Source: Acheta domesticus
Lineage: Eukaryota > Arthropoda > Insecta > Orthoptera > Gryllidae
Length of the DNA stretch: 64,000 nucleotides
NCBI GenBank assembly: GCA_031308135.1
Contig: JAHLJT010002630.1
Location: 97,446,141-97,510,140, forward strand
Direction: 5' to 3'
In this document: positions 58,522 through 64,000 of the stretch, piece by piece
Layout: the number at the start of each line of letters is the position of its first letter
Position numbering within the stretch: the first letter of the stretch is position 1
Program-made: the position numbers and the translations under genes
The notes under the pieces: model-generated
The model's input: the letters and a program-made list of their open reading frames with translations, nothing else
What the model was told of the DNA's origin: nothing
Databases searched by the model: none

Positions 58522-60359
58522 AAATGACATTTCATTAAATTCTCCCTAGTGATATCAGTGAAGATGACTGCTCACCGCTCCCTGTAAATAGCTGTGATCG
58601 AGTTGATGCTTTCGTATCCGGGAGTAGGAAGAAAGGAAGGAAGGAAGGTAGTTGAAAGAATAGGAGAGGAGACAAAACATTAAACTTTTTCTGGACGCTA
58701 TAGTGGTAAAGAAATTTTATTGATTTATATTAATTTGTAAAAACATTTTTTATATTAAAAAAACGTTTCACATGACCAGGGAACGGATTTCTATGTAAAA
58801 ACATATTTACTAAAGCTAATATCGATACTAACTTGCATTATCTTTGTTTCACATTGTGCAGAGTTGAAAAATGCTTTTATTTTCTTGGACATCATAATTC
58901 AACTCATTGTCAGTTACACTCCAATCGGAATACGTATTTGTTCAATACTTATAATCTCTCTATTAAGCCAGTGTTAAATGTCGTCAAATGTAGCACAATC
59001 AGCCAGTGTAAAATTAGTAGTTACATTTCAGAATTTAAAGATGAAGGTTTATCAATTGACAATAAAATATTACGTTACTATAGTTATTTTTATCATATTT
59101 AAACCATATTCAACTCCATATTTTGATAAAAAATAACCATATACATATTTACAAATTTCATATATTTTTAGTCCATATAAATCCGTTCCATAAAAACGTT
59201 TCCATAAAAACGTTTTTTATGAAAAGTACACTAATTTATGTTCATGTAAATCGGCGACACAATTTAAAATATCCTCGCCCTACAAAAAAATAACCTGTAA
59301 TAGTAACTACAAAGCCCTAAGGGCCTACAGTTTTTGGAAGTATGGAAAACTTGTATATGCGGGCCGCTAAAAAGACAATGTCAAACGAGTCTTAGGCGGC
59401 GTATTTTGCATTCGTTTGGAGCGTGGGCCCTCCTTTACTCCTGGAATCCCTGCCGTCGCTGACAATTCAGCACCATGCGGCGGCAAAGCACTTAAAATGT
59501 GAGCTATTGGTCAGCGGCCCGCTGTCAAAACTACGCTTCGGTACACTATTCATCTTTGGTGTTCCTCTCAGCTTACGGAAGCCACAGATAAAATGATGGA
59601 AAATAGGAAAATGAGGCAAAAAGTACTCCTACTATGCAATCACCCTCCCAATTGTTACTTAAAACTTTAAGGGATCGCACGCATGTGTTATTTTTCGAAT
59701 TATTTTTCGCTATGTTTTCTAGAATTTTATATTACTTCGTTAGGCCCAAAAAAAAATCAACCCAAATAACGACCTCACTACCAATCACCCTTCCACATCC
59801 AATGAACTCGTGGTTTCGGTGATGTAACGGTTACCGTATCAGGCCTTTATACACACGTCTGAGGGTTCAGGTGCGATCGATCTCCTGGATTTTAAGGGTG
59901 AAAAAGTCCTTCGTCCGCTCTCCCTCGGAGGAGTAAGCAAAGCCGGCTGTCTCATGTTGTAGATTTACTGCAAATAAAAGATCCTGAAGCCCAAAAGAAG
60001 CCTCAGAGCAAAATTTAAATCGCCTATTTCGTCGTCCGAGTGATACTTTCTTTCTCTGCCTGATGGCGAAATAAGCGTAGGAATTTGTGTGGTGAGGCGG
60101 AAGAGCAAGCCTGATAGCATGAGCCTCGTCACGGAAAATACGGCACCATTGAATTGAATGACCCTTTCGAATGAATGAAATAAGGCACATTTGAACGTTT
60201 CCTTAATATTTGGGGAAAAATCTTCCGGGGCTACTCCTTTTACCAATTGGCAAGTTGTGCAATTCCCGAAGTACTATTTTTACATACCATCTCCACTGGT
60301 GTTTTTCTTTCGTTTGCTCCGAAGAATTCTGAGGGATGGGCCTATTTTCGATAACGTAC

Positions 60360-60590
60360 TATACTTCGGTTTTCTTTCTTGGCGCGTGGAGGAGTATCGT
60401 CAAAATGGAATATCTCACGGTATTTCGCGTCGTTCTCGGTTGAGCCGCTAGGATTCGCATGATCGCGACTATATCGAGCAGTGCGATCATGCGACTCCTA
60501 GCGGCACACTCGTGAACGACGCGAAATACCGTGAGATATTCCATCTTGATGAGACACCCCCACGTCCCAAAAGAGAAAAACCGAAGTATA
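60360..60590. repeat. Foldback element FB7 (TATACTTCGG family)
   Basis: Counterpart of FB5. Ends are TATACTTCGGTTTTCTTTC and complement; the core is ATGATCGCGACTATATCGAG. The centre is shorter than in FB5 because a few bases are deleted. Confidence 0.85.
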
Positions 60591-61167
60591 CTAATTTAAC
60601 TCCCTTTTCGGCAGGTATATAGCGCAGTGATTTGGCTGGCTTCATGGGCGGTGCTCCACGTCAGTGCACCTTTGAAGGCCGGTATACACGGTATAGTTTT
60701 CGTGTAGATTCTCATACAGTTTCGATACAGAAACGTCAAAATCTCAAACTGAACGTAGACTCGCGCATACACAGTGTAGACCAGACTTCACGCTTTCTGC
60801 CTCCACATCCACATTTATCCACATCCACATCTTTTGCGAAGCAATCTCACAAATTAACCCGCAGGCTCCTAACGCAACTACGAAACTGCAGTTCGCAATT
60901 ACAAGCTTCAGTCGGGTTCTGGCTTCATGGCGAGCCATCAGGCCCGCTCTTCCACGTCTGACCACGAACATTTAGATTTAGATTTACTTCAGAGGCTTCT
61001 TATGGGGTTGAGGCTCTTTCACATGCAGTAAATGTACTCTACTACATAGGTCAGCAGGTTTTACTTCCCTTCCGAAGGAAGGAGTGCGAAGGACTTATTC
61101 GCCCTTAAAAACCCACGGTTCCGATGGTTGAACCCACTATCTTGGGTACAGCAGCCCGATACGCTAA

Positions 61168-61740
61168 GGAGCGTCCATAAATTACGTAACGCAAAATTTT
61201 GAGTATTTTGAATCCCCTCTCTCCCCTCCGTAACGTGCACTTGAACCTGCTAAATAATTACGTAACGTTTGAGACAATACCCCGCCTCGGGAAAGCAAGA
61301 AGTGAGTGCAAGTTGTGAGTGAAGGAAGGACGCGTAAGCGAGAAAATTTTTGATCAAGCCATGACTCATCACACGTCATCATGGGGAGAGTCTAGTGCTC
61401 CAATGTAAATAGATTTTAGAATATACCACATATCAGTTTTGAATATTTTCTTCGCAGTCTTACAGATTCAATAAAAAATTGGTAGAAAAATATCTCCATT
61501 TGTGACAATTTACATCTTATAAGTTTAATTTACTTTTGTTTTGAAAGTAATTACTTAATATTTTAATGTTTTGGTACAAGTCTCAAAAAAGGAAGTATTT
61601 CAGCAAATATGAAAAATGTAAAAAAAACAAAAAAACAATGTTACGTAACAATAAACCGATACCCCCTGTACCTATTTAACGTAACGTAATGCTGCCTCGA
61701 ACCCTCCCTCTTTAGCGTTACGAAATTTATGGACGGCCCC
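61168..61740. mobile_element. MITE, counterpart of 13632-14195
   Basis: Same termini (GCGTCCATAAATTACG and complement) and TAA flanks (61165-61167 and 61741-61743). Two leading G bases are lost. It again splits the tRNA-derived SINE. Confidence 0.85.
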
Positions 61741-61765
61741 TAACCGTTGTACCACCAAATCGCTT

Positions 61766-61896
61766 AAGGGAAGGGAAGGGGAAGGGAAGGGGAAGGGAAG
61801 GGAAGGGGAAAGGAAGGGAAAGGGTGGGGAAGGGGAGGGGAAGGGGAGGGGAGGGGAAGGGAAGGGGAGGGGATGGTAAGGGGAGGGGAAGGGGAG
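61766..61896 (+). repeat. Purine tract, short allele (~130 bp)
   Basis: GGGAAGGGGA-type units as at 14223-14714, between the same flanks (ACCACCAAATC on the left, GTAAGCGCGAGCAGACGC on the right). Confidence 0.95.
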
Positions 61897-63189
61897 TAAG
61901 CGCGAGCAGACGCGCGCGGATAACTGTCTCTGTCTCTAGTTCACCCGGGCGAAAGATACAAAGTAGCGCTTATACGAAACTCCTGTGAGCCTTGCTGTAA
62001 CTACTCCTGAGGGGGAAAAAAATTGGCGTCGAATTTGGGAATACGGAGAAGCGTGAGGATTACAATACCAAGTTTCAAAAGCGTCTAATCTGACATTTGT
62101 TCGTGACTTATCCATCCCGATTTTTGGGCGTAAAATTGCATATAACTCCACGCCTCCCACACCAGACTTCACAATCTTCGGAGCAGAAATGATAAACCTT
62201 ATTTCTGTGTATAATGCGCAAAGTTCCAGCTCAAAAGAAACTTAAACACTGTTTTCACGACCGAAAATAGTACTGAGTTGTTACAATACACTCAAAATTC
62301 ATGTTACGCAGTACTTATCCACTCAACACTCGGGTATATCTACTTCCAAAGCTGAATGCTCAAATCCATTTAGAAGTTCACGAGAGGAAGGCAATTGGTA
62401 TTCGGAATAATTTGATATTTTTAATAAGAAAAAACAATGGAAATGTGTTAGGTTGAAATATAAGTATATGTTTAATATTAAAACTCTTTTGAAATAGGAT
62501 GGAGTCAACGTGTGGTCATTGTCTTGAATAAATCGAGTGAATCTCACAAAACAAGTTGAAAAGGGGGAACACGTCTTCCCCTCCCCCACTTTCAAAGCTA
62601 CGTTCCCGTAAACAGGCATACAAATTCTCCCAGCGTTGACAAGCTCGGCTTGATTTCTAGCGGAACAAGCCGGAACTGCGTTCCGGTACCTCCCGAGCAA
62701 AGTGATCAAGACAAACAAAAATCAATAAGCAAACACTTGGCGACTTTGTTTTTTAAGATCATCCAATTTTCGTAAAGACAAAATTAAATACTTTGTCACT
62801 TAACTGTCTGTATCAAAATAAGAAAGTTATATGAGTTAATAACCCATAAAAGTATCACAATACAGTTTACATTAATTTAATACACTAATATTATTACTTT
62901 TGTTAATGTATTATTTTATTTTTATACAGCAAGTCTATCATTATCTCGTATTTTTATTATTAATATTAACATCTAAGAACAATTATTACATTATAATATG
63001 AATGTATAGATATTTTTATTAAACTTTTAATTAATATGCCATGCGTTCCGGAATCTTTATTTATAGAAATCAAGCACTGTTGTCAAGTATCCTGTCACCC
63101 GAAGCAGGAATTAATACCCCTGCGAGATTGAAGAAGCCTATGATCGAAGTAATCTGACAATACAAGGTATTAAGTCGCCGATCCCCCAA

Positions 63190-63253
63190 GGCAGAAGTGT
63201 CGTAGCGATCTCGGACCCAAGGATCGCGGGTTTGTGTCCCGCCTCGGGCATGG
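63190..63253 (+). mobile_element. tRNA-like SINE head, copy in block B'
   Basis: Matches 15994-16057 without visible change. The duplicated surroundings show it was present before the block was copied. Confidence 0.55.
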
Positions 63254-64000
63254 TTATATTTGTGTTCGTCCTTTCACCACCTATCATCACCATATCATGT
63301 CATCTTCACAGTTACATAACATTGAACCCCAACTGGTCGCTAATGACCTTGATGATGCGACCTTATACAAGAAAAAAAGTATTAAATCAAGAGCACCACT
63401 TTTCGGCTTATTACAAAAAAGAATAAAAATCGCTTGATGTGTCCACTTAACAAATGTCAATGTATGAAATGCATCAAACCGTTGATCGCTGAAAAGGAAT
63501 ATTTGTGTGTCCTGTGGACAAAAACGGCTCTTAACCCTTCGCACTCGTAAGCAACGACCTTAATACACGTCCTACAGGTCGTACGACATATCGGAGATGC
63601 CACGAGAAAAATGGCTACTTGCTCGTTTCTGTATGTAATATGTATGTCTGTATGTATCTGTATGTAACTCGTAGGGCAAGTCTCACTAAACAGGTTGAAA
63701 TGGGAAAACAAGTTGAAACAAAATCCCCAATTAACTCGTATGGCATGTCACCGATACACATATGTTTTCTCTGGTATGTAAAATAAAGTTTTCATTGTTG
63801 AATCGATCTGGGCTTCTATTCTATTTTTAAACAATGTATTTATTTATTTACGTAATAAACAATTTAAAACTGGGTGAGACGAGCTATGGGGAGAAGTGAA
63901 ATTTGTGCACGTTTTCATAATTCTGTGATCTCTATCCTAAACCATATTCTAGTCGAATTTTGAATACAGAAAAAGAGCGTTTTTTTTCAGTTTTGTTGAC

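Larger units (their letters stand above)
58522..64000 (+). repeat. Block B': second copy of block B, continues past the window
   Basis: Matches 7812-16802 in direct orientation. After 60800 it jumps to the equivalent of 13281, so about 3 kb is absent. The junction has CCACATC repeats (CTCCACATCCACATTTATCC). It carries the same foldback, SINE, MITE and tRNA-like head as B. At 58628 a GAAGGAAGGAAGGAAGG insertion is specific to this copy. Confidence 0.85.

Noticed and set aside
1..64000. CRISPR array, bacterial operon, rRNA or functional tRNA gene
   Set aside because: No regularly spaced identical short repeats, no compact co-directional genes, no rRNA signature. tRNA-like stretches are SINE heads.

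Overview
The window looks like a repeat-dense, AT-rich insect chromosome. The evidence is the mix of decayed elements recognised by eye: P-element-like and THAP transposases, hAT elements with 8-bp target duplications, a mariner fragment, an ISXO2/Merlin-type transposase fragment, BEL/Pao gag, non-LTR retrotransposons, RTE-like tails and tRNA-derived SINEs. Host genes are C2H2 zinc-finger genes with short acidic 5' exons. I see no bacterial-style operons, CRISPR array, rRNA or intact tRNA gene. The species cannot be named from this sequence.

Layout. 1-5171: a P-like element (copy A) whose left end is duplicated as a ~460-bp-arm palindrome. It carries a nested insertion (terminal hairpin plus foldback element). 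5172-7811: foldback elements and small MITEs. 7812-16802: block B, a composite of nested MITEs, SINEs, a zinc-finger pseudogene, a ~530-bp tandem repeat and a 490-bp pure purine tract. 17100-25300: a graveyard of transposase, endonuclease and gag fragments plus a GC-rich island. 26201-41936: the one convincing host gene, a seven-exon minus-strand zinc-finger gene (about 415 aa). Its introns hold a hAT element, a SINE, a LINE reverse-transcriptase relic, a transposase pseudogene and RTE-like tails. 42004-49007: P-like copy A', which starts about 68 bp from that gene's ATG and is split by a 2.26-kb hAT element and a 492-bp ISXO2-like insertion. 49008-58521: MITEs, a decayed R2/R4-like retrotransposon on the minus strand, a six-finger zinc-finger exon and a mariner fragment. 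58522-64000: block B', a near-identical second copy of B that lacks about 3 kb and has a much shorter purine tract; it runs off the window.

The most unusual signal is a set of seven short foldback elements. They share two exchangeable terminal motifs (TATACTGCG or TATACTTCGG) and mostly one palindromic core. In each element the two arms match each other better than they match other copies. Also notable are the zinc-finger gene's duplicated 75-nt exons and its duplicated finger block (133 bp, identical by eye, three-finger offset).

All coordinates, splice sites and homology calls were made by reading. No alignment or search was run.
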